In this document: in pieces, positions 17,835 to 25,462 of the stretch
How the letters are laid out: every line of letters starts with the position of its first letter
How positions within the stretch are numbered: position 1 is the first letter of the stretch
Assembly: GCA_050736615.1 (NCBI GenBank)
Contig: JBOHWL010000111.1
Span: 1 to 63,796, forward strand
Origin: JBOHWJ01 sp050736615
Lineage (GTDB): Bacteria; Desulfobacterota; Binatia; Binatales; Binataceae
Reading direction: 5' to 3'
Length of the DNA stretch: 63,796 nt
The notes under the pieces: model-generated
The model's input: only the letters and a program-made list of their open reading frames with translations
Databases searched by the model: none
Told to the model about the DNA's origin: nothing
Translations under genes and position numbers: made by a program

Positions 17835-19016
17835 TCATCCTTTAGGCAATCCGAGCACGCGTTCGCCGATTATATTGTGCTGGATCTGGTTGGTGCCGGC
17901 CGCGATCGTTCCCGCCCGCGCGCCCAACATTCGGTAGGACCAGCGGCCGTCATCCAGTGCGTGCGGCGCTTGATGTTCGAGTTGGCTGTAGGCGCCCAAC
18001 AACTCCATCGCGAAGAGCTGTATCGCCAGATTCAGCTCGGTCGCGCACAGCTTCATCATCGAGCCCTCGGGACCGGGCGGCAGTCCCTTCAAACGGCGCG
18101 TCAATTGGCGCAGACCAGTGTATTTGAGCGCCGTCGCCTCGCATTTGAACTGCGCGATTTTTTGCCGCACGGCGGAATCGTGCCATGCGGGGCGGCCGCC
18201 GCGTGAGACCGCATGCGCCAGTTGAGCGAGTTCGCCGATCATCGGCATCAGCGGCCGTCCGCCGCCGTTGCGTTCATACATCAGGGTGGTGATCGCGACC
18301 TGCCAGCCCTGGTTCTTTTCGCCCACCAGATTTTTCCTGGGCACGCGCACCTGATCGAAGAAGACCTCGTTGAAGCCGCGCGCGCCGGTCATTTGCACCA
18401 ATGGCCGTACGGTGATTCCGGGCGTCTTCATATCGACCAGCAAATAGCTGATGCCGCGATGCTTGGGAGCTTCGGGGTCGGTGCGGCATAGCACGAAGGC
18501 CCAGTCGGAATACTGCGCATTCGACGTCCAGATCTTTTGCCCGTTGATGACGAAGTAATCGCCGTCCTCGACCGCGCGCGTGCGCAGCGAGGCGAGGTCC
18601 GAGCCAGCGTTGGGTTCGGAGTAACCCTGGCACCAGATTTCCTCGCCCGTGACGATCTTGGGGATAAAGCGCCGCTTCTGCTCGTCGTTGCCCCAATGCA
18701 TCAGCGTGGGCCCGGTGAGTCCGGGTCCCGAACCGACGTACGGTAGTGGCGCGTTACAGTGGGCCAATTCTTCGTGATAAATCACCGTCCGCAGCAGGCT
18801 CAATCCGCGCCCGCCGAACTCGCGCGGCCATTCGACACAGGTCCATCCGGCCGCCGCCAGCTTGCGCCACCATGCCACCCGCTGGTTCCATTCCTCTTCA
18901 CCGCCGTCGGCAATGCCGTCCAGCGGCACCGCTTGATTTCGTGGCGCGTTGCGCTCCAGCCAGGTGCGAAATTCGCGCCGGAAGGCCTCGTCCGCTTCGC
19001 TGTAATTGAAATCCAT
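17835..19016 (-). CDS. Acyl-CoA dehydrogenase family protein
   Basis: A 393-residue flavoprotein with the full acyl-CoA dehydrogenase layout: an N-terminal helical domain, the middle beta domain with CQGYSEPNAGSDLAS and FFDQVRVPRKNLVG, and a C-terminal helical domain ending TIAAGTNQIQHNIIGERVLGL. The position of the usual catalytic base late in the C-domain reads AGTNQIQ, without the glutamate of the E-G-T motif. In this subgroup the base often sits elsewhere, so activity cannot be ruled out. It would oxidise an acyl-CoA at the alpha-beta bond, passing electrons to ETF. It may share a transcript with the SGNH gene downstream, although function does not suggest it. Confidence 0.9.
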   Translation of the reverse strand: MDFNYSEADEAFRREFRTWLERNAPRNQAVPLDGIADGGEEEWNQRVAWWRKLAAAGWTCVEWPREFGGRGLSLLRTVIYHEELAHCNAPLPYVGSGPGLTGPTLMHWGNDEQKRRFIPKIVTGEEIWCQGYSEPNAGSDLASLRTRAVEDGDYFVINGQKIWTSNAQYSDWAFVLCRTDPEAPKHRGISYLLVDMKTPGITVRPLVQMTGARGFNEVFFDQVRVPRKNLVGEKNQGWQVAITTLMYERNGGGRPLMPMIGELAQLAHAVSRGGRPAWHDSAVRQKIAQFKCEATALKYTGLRQLTRRLKGLPPGPEGSMMKLCATELNLAIQLFAMELLGAYSQLEHQAPHALDDGRWSYRMLGARAGTIAAGTNQIQHNIIGERVLGLPKG

Positions 19017-19235
19017 CTAATTGTCTCGCGAGTTGCGCGCCGCGTGCGGTCCGTGCGTCCTGAGACTGGCCTTGCGACGCGCGGGGCAACCATCGGCAGC
19101 GTGCCGATTTTGTCACACCGGGCGGTGTACTGCCAAAGCACTGGCGTCGGCTATGCTCGCACCACGACACTTTTCTTGATGCGTGGTTGGGGCCAGAATG
19201 AGAGCGATCATTAATCTTGACGCGCGGTAACCGTC
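19017..19235. promoter_or_regulatory. Intergenic region between divergent genes
   Basis: A 219-base gap between the leftward acyl-CoA dehydrogenase and the rightward UPF0175-GloA frame must hold promoters for both. I see no convincing -35/-10 pair, palindrome or small gene in it. Confidence 0.4.
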
Positions 19236-19925
19236 GTGGAAATTAAGCTCGACTTGGCCCAGGATATTTTCGACGACCAATTCACGGAAGCGGAGTTCGC
19301 CGCGCGTGTGAGCGAATTGGCCATCCTCGAATTGCTCCGCGCCCGGCGCCTGCATGAACACGAAGCTCAACGGATGCTGGGAGTCGAAAGATGGGAGTTG
19401 GTCGCGCGTATGGAACGTGCGGGCATTACGCCGACCGAACGGGTGTTCGACGAGCTAAAGGACCAACTCGGGCGTGCTATCGCCGCTCGCCGGCCGCGCG
19501 CCGAAACCGGTCAGAGAGGAATTAATGCGATGCGTTTGATGCATACGATGATCAGGGTCAACGACCTCGACGAGACGCTCAAGTTTTATTGCGAGGGGCT
19601 CGGCATGAGCCTGCTGCGCAAGAAGGACTATCCCAGCGGCGAATTCACCCTGGCCTTCGTTGGTTATGGAGATGAACGCGAAAATACCGTGATTGAGCTG
19701 ACCCATAACTGGGGTAAGTCGGGTTATCAACACGGTGACGCCTTCGGCCATCTGGCGATCGGTGTGGATGACCTCTATAAAACCTGCGATGATCTACGGG
19801 CCCGCGGAGTCAAAATTGCCCGCGAGCCCGGCCCGATGAAGTTTGGCGGCCCCGAGATCGCATTCATCGAGGATCCCAACGGCTACAAGATCGAATTGAT
19901 CGCCCGCAAGGGTGTGCTTCTCTGA
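19236..19925 (+). CDS. gloA: UPF0175-like region in frame with glyoxalase I (GloA)
   Basis: The 229-residue open frame has two parts. Residues 1-90 resemble UPF0175 proteins, small helix-turn-helix-like putative antitoxins (ELAILELLRARRLHEHEAQR, then MLGVERWELV). From Met99 (19530) it is a complete glyoxalase I with the four metal ligands His5, Glu56, His74 and Glu122 in GloA numbering, as in E. coli. GloA converts the methylglyoxal-glutathione adduct to S-lactoylglutathione. An AGAGAGGA sequence at 19513-19520 lies about 9 bases before ATG 19530, so GloA may also be made alone. There is no stop between the parts; this is either a fusion or a lost stop codon. The GTG at 19236 is the chosen start. 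Confidence 0.8.
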   Translation: MEIKLDLAQDIFDDQFTEAEFAARVSELAILELLRARRLHEHEAQRMLGVERWELVARMERAGITPTERVFDELKDQLGRAIAARRPRAETGQRGINAMRLMHTMIRVNDLDETLKFYCEGLGMSLLRKKDYPSGEFTLAFVGYGDERENTVIELTHNWGKSGYQHGDAFGHLAIGVDDLYKTCDDLRARGVKIAREPGPMKFGGPEIAFIEDPNGYKIELIARKGVLL

Positions 19926-19933
19926 CTTACCCA

Positions 19934-20084
19934 CTGGGGAACCTCTGCACAAACCCATGTGTCATTCCTGAACGGAGTCTGCGAAGTGAAGAATCCCGGT
20001 AAAAAGCCCGCAAAATCGAAAAGATCCGGGATTCTTCGCTGCGCTCAGAATGACAGAATTACTCCTTGTGCAGACCTTCCCTGG
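19934..20084. repeat. Palindromic repeat element, copy C
   Basis: A compact 151-bp copy. Its ends are CTGGGGAACCTCTGCACAA and TTGTGCAGACCTTCCCTGG; inside it keeps GTGAAGAATCCCGG and CCGGGATTCTTCGC with TCAGAATGACAGAAT. It lacks the internal segment of about 50 bases seen in copy A. It lies 8 bases after the gloA stop and 75 bases before the alcohol dehydrogenase start. Confidence 0.9.
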
Positions 20085-20114
20085 CGCAGCGCGTCGGCGC
20101 GCGAAGCGAGCAAA

Positions 20115-20135
20115 GCCGCGGCGTGCGCACGCGGC
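20115..20135. promoter_or_regulatory. Palindrome upstream of alcohol dehydrogenase
   Basis: GCCGCGGCGTGC at 20115 pairs with GCACGCGGC ending at 20135, apart from a small bulge, 24 bases before the ATG at 20159. It could be an operator or an mRNA hairpin close to the ribosome-binding site (GCGGGG). It may also be the decayed tail of repeat C. Confidence 0.35.
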
Positions 20136-20158
20136 AAAGATGCATGCGGGGAAATGAC

Positions 20159-21175
20159 ATGAAGGTCGCCGTTTTCAAAAGGCAGAACGAAATGGCGGTG
20201 GCGGATGCCCCGATGCCGGTGGCGGGGGCGGGCGAGGTCGTGCTCAAGGTGCACAATTGCGGCATCTGCGGGTCTGACTTGCATGCGGTCCAATACGGCT
20301 TCGGGATGCCTCCCGATACTATTATGGGGCACGAATTCTGCGGCGAGATTCATCAGATTGGCAAGGACGCCGGCGATTTCAAAATAGGCGAGCGCGTGGC
20401 CGCGCTGCCCTTCACCAGTTGCGGGACCTGTGAGCGCTGTCTGCGCGGGATGGAAATCCATTGCCACAATCTCAAGGGGCTGGGCCTGGGACAATTACCG
20501 GGCGCGTATGCTGAATACGTGACCTGTGGGGCCGGCAGCCTGCTGCGCCTGCCGGACGAGGTCGGCTCGCGCGACGGCGCGCTGGTAGAACCGCTCTCGG
20601 TGGGGTTGCACGCGGTCAACCGCTCCGGGCTCGTGCCGGGCGAGACCGCGATCGTGATGGGCGCGGGCCCGATCGGACTTGCCTGTCTGACCTGGGCGAA
20701 AGGGAAGGGCGGACAAGTGGTGGTATCGGAAATCGCGGCCGGCCGCGCCGAATTGGCGCGGAAATTGGGCGCCGACGTGGTCATCAATCCGCGGGAAAAA
20801 AATCCCGCCGAACAAGTTCGCACCATGACCGGTCGCGGTCCGGACCTGGTCTTCGAATGCATTGGCATCAAGGGCACGCTCGAGACCGCGATGGATATGG
20901 TTGGACCTCAAGGACAGGTGGTGGTGGTCGGCGTCTGCATGGAACCCGACACCATTTTGCCGATGCGCGGGGTGCTCAAGGAGGTCAGCGTCAATTTTGT
21001 GCTCGGCTATACCCGCGCCGAGTTCGACGAAACCATCGCCGCGCTGGCGAACGGGCGCATCAGGCCACAAGCGATGGTGACCGATGTGATCGGCATCGAA
21101 CAGGTGCCGGAAATGTTCCATACCTTGCGGAAACCCGGCGGCCACGCCAAAGTGCTGGTCGAATTTCCGCATTAG
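20159..21175 (+). CDS. Zinc-dependent alcohol dehydrogenase
   Basis: A 338-residue medium-chain dehydrogenase. The catalytic-zinc region is HNCGICGSDLHA with GHEFCGEI, the structural zinc is held by four cysteines (CGTCERC...HC), and the cofactor site is AIVMGAGPIGLACL followed by VVVSEIAAGRAELARKLGAD. The acid at the end of strand 2 is Glu rather than Asp but still suggests NAD. It oxidises a secondary alcohol or polyol; the closest types are threonine/sorbitol-dehydrogenase-like. ATG 20159 removes a poorly coded leader of a longer frame. A strong terminator follows. Confidence 0.88.
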   Translation: MKVAVFKRQNEMAVADAPMPVAGAGEVVLKVHNCGICGSDLHAVQYGFGMPPDTIMGHEFCGEIHQIGKDAGDFKIGERVAALPFTSCGTCERCLRGMEIHCHNLKGLGLGQLPGAYAEYVTCGAGSLLRLPDEVGSRDGALVEPLSVGLHAVNRSGLVPGETAIVMGAGPIGLACLTWAKGKGGQVVVSEIAAGRAELARKLGADVVINPREKNPAEQVRTMTGRGPDLVFECIGIKGTLETAMDMVGPQGQVVVVGVCMEPDTILPMRGVLKEVSVNFVLGYTRAEFDETIAALANGRIRPQAMVTDVIGIEQVPEMFHTLRKPGGHAKVLVEFPH

Positions 21176-21196
21176 CAGTTCGGAAACGCGTATGAG

Positions 21197-21232
21197 TGGC
21201 CGGAGGCGAGCGCCTTCCGGCCATTTTATTTA
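21197..21232 (+). terminator. Rho-independent terminator after alcohol dehydrogenase
   Basis: TGGCCGGAGGC at 21197 pairs with GCCTTCCGGCCA ending at 21223 (one bulged base), followed by TTTTATTT. It lies 22 bases after the dehydrogenase stop. Confidence 0.85.
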
Positions 21233-21311
21233 TGCGCGGCCGTTTATGCGTTACCGCGCCGCTCGCGGGAATTTCAAAATCAACCGAAGCATCGTGGCAT
21301 TCAGCATTGCT

Positions 21312-22142
21312 TCAAGGCAATAAAAATTCCTTGATGGCAATGAGGGCTGCGGGCTCCAGCAGTGAGGGCGCATGGCCCACGCCGGGAACCTCGACCATGC
21401 GCGTACCGCGCAGCACCGCGCACATGCGCCGCGCCGTGGCCGCCGATAAGATATCGCTGTCGCCGCCCCGGACGACCAATATCGGCGCGGTAATTCGTGC
21501 GTAGGGCAGCCACAGATCCATCGCGCGTGCGGCGGTTCCCGTGCGCCTCAAATTGCGGATAGCGGGATCCATTTTCCACGCCAACTTGCCGTTTTGCGGC
21601 TTCACCGTCCATCGCACGAATTCCCGCAAAGCGTCGTTGGGCATGGCGCTTAACGGCGGATAATTTTCCCTGTAGTAGGCGGTTACCTCGTCGAGGTTCT
21701 TAAACTCCGACGGCGCCGCGGTCATGTAGTTGGTAATCCGGTTGATTCCGGCCGGATCGGTTTCGGGTCCGATGTCGTTGAGCACGATCCGCTCGACCCG
21801 TTCTGGATAGCCGCCCGCGAACATCATCGAGATAATGCCACCCATCGAGGTCCCGATCAGAGTGGTTCGCGGAATCTCAAGAGCGTTGAGCAGAGCGGCC
21901 AAATCGCTCACATAAGTTCCGGGCGCATAGTCGCCCGGCGGACCCCATTGACTATCGCCGCGTCCGCGCACGTCGAGCGCGATTACGTGATAAGCGGCGT
22001 TTAAGTAAGGCGCCAACTCGTCGAAGTTATGCGCATTGCCGCTGAGGCCGTGGATGCATACCAGCGCCGGCCGCGTGGCATCGCCATGATCGAGATGGTG
22101 CGCCTTGAGTCCATTGACGGTGATGAATTTGCTAACGGCCAT
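21312..22142 (-). CDS. Alpha/beta hydrolase
   Basis: About 276 residues with the alpha/beta-hydrolase fold: oxyanion/HG loop VCIHGLSGNAHNF, the nucleophile elbow GTSMGG, an acid after strand 7 (VVRGGDSDIL) and the histidine in VPGVGHAPSL. DVRGRGDS is the usual strand-5 loop. ATG 22142 gives MAVSKFITVNGLK and has GGGAAGGGC just upstream. Substrate unknown; such enzymes hydrolyse esters, lactones or C-C bonds. It lies downstream of the Crp-type regulator on the same strand and may be co-transcribed with it. Confidence 0.85.
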   Translation of the reverse strand: MAVSKFITVNGLKAHHLDHGDATRPALVCIHGLSGNAHNFDELAPYLNAAYHVIALDVRGRGDSQWGPPGDYAPGTYVSDLAALLNALEIPRTTLIGTSMGGIISMMFAGGYPERVERIVLNDIGPETDPAGINRITNYMTAAPSEFKNLDEVTAYYRENYPPLSAMPNDALREFVRWTVKPQNGKLAWKMDPAIRNLRRTGTAARAMDLWLPYARITAPILVVRGGDSDILSAATARRMCAVLRGTRMVEVPGVGHAPSLLEPAALIAIKEFLLP

Positions 22143-22200
22143 TGCCCTTCCCAATGCGGCCCTGAAGCTGGCGCCGCCGAATTATAATCGCGTGATTTGC

Positions 22201-22902
22201 CTATTCCGCGGATTGCGCCAATCCGCATAACTTGTCAGGCACGATTATCAGCCGCCGTCCATCGCGGATGATCAAGTGCTCGCGTTCAAAATCGTTGAGT
22301 TGTTCGGTGGTGCGTTGGCGTGAGGCGCCGACCAGTTCCGCCAGATCCGCATGGGTGATTTTCAAGGTGAGCAGGCACCCGCGTGAATCCTCGACACCGA
22401 ACTTCGCACCCAATTCAATTAACGCGCCCGCCAGTCGTTCCTTGACCGTCAAGCCGACGAAGTTGGTATAACGTTGCAACATCCCCCACCAGCGTCCTAC
22501 CGTGACATCAAGAGTGCGGCTGAGCCGTTCCAGCGGCACCCCCAAGACGATCTCGACGAATACCGCGGGATCGCCCACCCCGACCAGGCAGTCACTGAAA
22601 GCGTCGCATCGAAACGGCCGTGTGGCCGCCGGCAAAAGCGAAGAGACGCCGAAAACTTCGCCGGGTCCGACGAGACCTACCAAAACCCGTTCTTCGCGGG
22701 CGAGAAACGAGAGCTTAGCCACGCCGGAAGCGAGGACATAAACGTGCTTGGAAGCTTCGCCTTCGTAAAAGATAGTGTCGCGGCGCTTTACACGAAATAC
22801 CTCCAGACTACGCGCCAGCCGTGATGCTTGCTGGTCGTTGAGCCATGCCAGGTTCTTCAGGCGTTGTAGCGTATGCTGGTCGATTCCGCCCTTCACACTC
22901 AC
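22201..22902 (-). CDS. Crp/Fnr-family transcriptional regulator
   Basis: A 233-residue regulator. Residues 15-125 are a cyclic-nucleotide-binding-like beta barrel (FRVKRRDTIFYEGEASKHVYVLASG, GPGEVFGVSSLLPA), then a long dimer helix, then a Crp-type helix-turn-helix (ITHADLAELVGASRQRTTEQL). The FNR cysteine cluster is absent, so it is not an oxygen-sensing FNR. It is divergent from the PHA genes. The palindrome TGTCGCCAAGGCGACA lies about 30 bases upstream of its GTG start, and a matching palindrome precedes the phasin gene. I infer it controls itself and the PHA genes. Confidence 0.88.
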   Translation of the reverse strand: MSVKGGIDQHTLQRLKNLAWLNDQQASRLARSLEVFRVKRRDTIFYEGEASKHVYVLASGVAKLSFLAREERVLVGLVGPGEVFGVSSLLPAATRPFRCDAFSDCLVGVGDPAVFVEIVLGVPLERLSRTLDVTVGRWWGMLQRYTNFVGLTVKERLAGALIELGAKFGVEDSRGCLLTLKITHADLAELVGASRQRTTEQLNDFEREHLIIRDGRRLIIVPDKLCGLAQSAE

Positions 22903-22930
22903 AACTATCTGCTAGCACAGCATCGGCCGA

Positions 22931-22946
22931 TGTCGCCAAGGCGACA
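22931..22946. promoter_or_regulatory. Putative operator, site 1 (TGTCGC-N4-GCGACA)
   Basis: TGTCGCCAAGGCGACA is a palindrome with 7-base arms in the 229-base gap between the Crp/Fnr-type gene and the phaE-like gene. The same half-sites with the same spacing occur at 24779-24794. Crp-family regulators bind two-fold sites of about this size, which makes the neighbouring regulator the obvious candidate. The rest of the gap is A/T-rich near 23025-23050 and probably contains promoters. Confidence 0.6.
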
Positions 22947-23131
22947 GTTCGGGGCGATTTTGGCGTGCGACCACCGGATTTGGTCCCGTCCGCGACAAAC
23001 TTAAGCGTAACTAATCTATGCTCGCCGGTTAATATTAATTAAATTTCTAACAACTACACTTCCTTGAACGCTCCAGACAGGAACTTTGCCGGACATAGAT
23101 TCAGCCTTATGAGGCGGAGAGATATTAGATA

Positions 23132-23659
23132 ATGGCCACTAAGAATTCCGATGTGACCGACGGCGTTGCGCGTTTATTGGAGGCGCTCGTCGTCGAAATT
23201 CCAACGGCGGCGACCAAACGTCTGCTCAACGACGCCGGCCACAAAGAGCTGCACGAGGCGGGATGGAAGGCCTACGACGCGTGGGTCCGGATTGCCAACG
23301 ATGCCGCCAATCAGCTTTATGGCAATCCGGCCTTTGGCGCGGCGGCTGGCCGCTCGATCGATGCGATGCTGCGATGGCGCCGGATGTTTGACGCCATGTC
23401 GGGTAATTTCTTCGGCGCGCTATGGCCATCGATCGGCGTTCCGACCGCGCGGGAGGTGCAAGCGATGCGTGCCGAACTCAGCGCTTTGCGCGACGAACTG
23501 CGTGAACGCGACCGTGCCGCACGGTCCGCGAACGGGCCCGCATTCGATAATCGCGGCACACGTCCTTCCGATGGCGCCGAGGCTTGCGGGCGTTGGAATG
23601 GTATTGCTCCGGCGATTTTGACTCAGCTCAAGGAGAGCAAGGCCAATGTCGGTATTTAG
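23132..23659 (+). CDS. phaE: PhaE-like subunit/PHA-associated protein
   Basis: A 175-residue, mostly helical protein right before phaC, overlapping it by 14 bases. The middle contains WVRIANDAANQLYGNPAFG and MFDAMSGNFFGALWPSIG; a C-terminal heptad region (REVQAMRAELSALRDELRERD) can form a coiled coil. This fits the PhaE subunit that activates class III PHA synthases, but at 175 residues it is shorter than typical PhaE (about 300-350), so it could be a phasin-related protein in the same role. A GGCGGAGAGA sequence precedes the ATG. Call depends strongly on context. Confidence 0.65.
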   Translation: MATKNSDVTDGVARLLEALVVEIPTAATKRLLNDAGHKELHEAGWKAYDAWVRIANDAANQLYGNPAFGAAAGRSIDAMLRWRRMFDAMSGNFFGALWPSIGVPTAREVQAMRAELSALRDELRERDRAARSANGPAFDNRGTRPSDGAEACGRWNGIAPAILTQLKESKANVGI

Positions 23660-24713
23660 CGAAGTGGCCAGTTATTGGATGGAAGGTGCGTTACGTACGC
23701 TCGAAGCGGCCGCTGACGGTTTTGCCACCGCCGATCCAGAACCAGTTACGCCCTACAGCGTGGTTTATGAGGGCGGCAAGGCGAGCCTGCGCCATTACCG
23801 CCCCGCAGTGCGCCGCCATGCGACACCACTGCTGGTGGTCTACGCGCTGATCAAGCGGCCGTTTATTCTCGATCTGCAGCCGGGCAAGAGCGTGGTCGAG
23901 GTTTTGCTCGCGCACGGCTTCGAAGTCTACTTGATTGACTGGATACCGCCGTCTTTCAATGACGCCGGCCGCGGCTTCGACACCTACGTTAATCAGGATT
24001 TGGCGAACGCCGTGCGGGCCGTCCAGATTGCCGAGCAGACCGAGCACGTGAATCTTCTGGGATACTGCTTCGGCGGATTACTCAGTCTGCTCTATACGGC
24101 GCTCCATCAGGAGAACGTGCGCAATCTGGTCACGCTCGCCACACCGTTCGATATGGGCGTGCGCGAATTGCCATTCTATCACCTCTTCGACGGCATGCTG
24201 GATTCCAGCATCGAGCTGATGACGACGCTCTATGGGAATTGCCCCGCCTGGGCGATCAACGGCATGTTTACCGCGATGTCGCCGGTCCATCATGCGTTCG
24301 ATAAGTACGTTGGGCTGTATCGCAACGCGGGGCGTGACGGTTACGCGGGGATGTTCGAGTTGTTCGAGCGCTGGATGCGCAGTGACGTGCCACTGACCGG
24401 CCGTATTTTTCGTGAATTGACCCTGGAGCTCTTCAAGCGCAACGCCTTGGTGAAAGGCGGCTTTAAGCTTGGCAATCGCACGGTTGAATTGAGCCGGCTG
24501 ACCTGTCCATTGCTCAACGTCGTGGCTGAACTCGACGACGTGGTCCATCCGAGTTCGAGTCTCGCCTTGTCGGAATTTGTCGGCAGCGCTGATAAGCGCA
24601 ATCTGACTTTTCCCACTGGCCATATCGGCGCGGTGGTAAGTTCGGCCGCGATTTCCAGATTATGGCCGCAGGTCGCGAATTGGCTCGCGGAACGCAGCGT
24701 GAGCTTCAACTAA
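23646..24713 (+). CDS. phaC: Class III poly(3-hydroxyalkanoate) synthase catalytic subunit
   Basis: A 355-residue alpha/beta-hydrolase-fold polymerase. The lipase-like box is GYCFGG with nucleophile Cys141, the acid is Asp297 or Asp298 in AELDDVV, and the base is His326 in TGHIG. Length and spacing match class III synthases (PhaC of the PhaEC pair) rather than the roughly 600-residue class I enzymes. It polymerises 3-hydroxyacyl-CoA into storage polyester on granule surfaces. Overlap with the phaE-like gene implies coupled translation. Confidence 0.92.
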   Translation: MSVFSEVASYWMEGALRTLEAAADGFATADPEPVTPYSVVYEGGKASLRHYRPAVRRHATPLLVVYALIKRPFILDLQPGKSVVEVLLAHGFEVYLIDWIPPSFNDAGRGFDTYVNQDLANAVRAVQIAEQTEHVNLLGYCFGGLLSLLYTALHQENVRNLVTLATPFDMGVRELPFYHLFDGMLDSSIELMTTLYGNCPAWAINGMFTAMSPVHHAFDKYVGLYRNAGRDGYAGMFELFERWMRSDVPLTGRIFRELTLELFKRNALVKGGFKLGNRTVELSRLTCPLLNVVAELDDVVHPSSSLALSEFVGSADKRNLTFPTGHIGAVVSSAAISRLWPQVANWLAERSVSFN

Positions 24714-24778
24714 GACGGCTCTCAAATGCGCTGTGGGAGCGTGGCCAGAGATGTCAAATAGAACAAAGCATTAGAAAC

Positions 24779-24794
24779 TGTCGCGTGGGCGACA
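24779..24794. promoter_or_regulatory. Putative operator, site 2 (TGTCGC-N4-GCGACA)
   Basis: TGTCGCGTGGGCGACA lies 28 bases before the phasin-like start. It has the same half-sites and spacing as the site at 22931-22946, with a different central four bases, as expected for a protein-binding two-fold site rather than copied DNA. Confidence 0.6.
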
Positions 24795-24821
24795 AATCCG
24801 GGCGCGCGCGGAAGTTGTTCA

Positions 24822-25178
24822 ATGACTAGTTTGAAGGGGTCAAAAGGCGGCGCGAAAACCCGCAAAAAATCGCCCCGAAAAGGGCATGGAGGAATGACTA
24901 AATTGGCAGAAAAAGAAAACCGTGAAGGCCTTTACGAAACCGCCGGCAAGCTGAGCGAGGCCTGGCTGAGCTTCGACGGCGCGAAGAAAGCCGCCGCATG
25001 GTACATCGACAACAGTCAAAAGTTCGCTAATCAGGCGATCGATCTGCAACAGAAGGCAACCGAGTGGGCGAAGGACACGCCGTTGGCTCGCATCTTCGAG
25101 CTGCAGAACTCGATCGCGCGCAAGTTTGTTGAACGTTCGGCGGATCTCGCGCGTACGGTCTGGCAAATTCAGGGATAA
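24822..25178 (+). CDS. Phasin-like PHA granule protein
   Basis: A 118-residue protein. The first 24 residues are very basic (KGSKGGAKTRKKSPRKGHGG); the rest is amphipathic helix (AWLSFDGAKKAAAWYIDN, FANQAIDLQQKATEWAKD) ending in LARTVWQIQG. Small amphipathic helical proteins beside phaC are usually phasins, which coat PHA granules. The lysine-rich head recalls phasins that also bind DNA (PhaF type), though there it is C-terminal. An internal ATG at 24894 would remove the basic head, but its GGAGG is only one base away, so ATG 24822 is preferred. A strong terminator follows. Confidence 0.6.
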   Translation: MTSLKGSKGGAKTRKKSPRKGHGGMTKLAEKENREGLYETAGKLSEAWLSFDGAKKAAAWYIDNSQKFANQAIDLQQKATEWAKDTPLARIFELQNSIARKFVERSADLARTVWQIQG

Positions 25179-25230
25179 AACTGACGCGTTTTCGGCTTCT
25201 ATTGTAGAAAGCGAATTCTAACCTGGATGG

Positions 25231-25274
25231 CGGTTGGCTCGCGCGGGCTCTCGGCGCGAGCCAACCGCGTTTTC
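25231..25274 (+). terminator. Rho-independent terminator after the phasin-like gene
   Basis: A perfect 14-bp stem (CGGTTGGCTCGCGC at 25231 with its complement ending at 25267) encloses a 9-base loop and is followed by CGTTTTC. It lies about 50 bases after the phasin-like stop. The remaining bases to 25462 show no gene. Confidence 0.85.
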
Positions 25275-25462
25275 ATTCATCGGCGCCCGGATCAATGACG
25301 TGCCACGCATGCGAACCGTCCCGCGCTTGTGTCGACCTTAAGGCCGCAGTAGGCGTTTATAACAACTGGCCAATTTTACTTCCTCCTCGGTGATTCAATC
25401 GCATTGACGCGAGCAAATTAACCGCGCATGGAGCTTTGCCACGCGCTGGGCGGACGAGTACT

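Noticed and set aside
22181..22188. ATTATAAT as a promoter for the hydrolase at 21312
   Set aside because: The sequence is its own complement and has no matching -35; it may be chance.
22201..22902. The regulator as an oxygen-sensing FNR
   Set aside because: The N-terminal cysteine cluster required for the iron-sulfur centre is absent.
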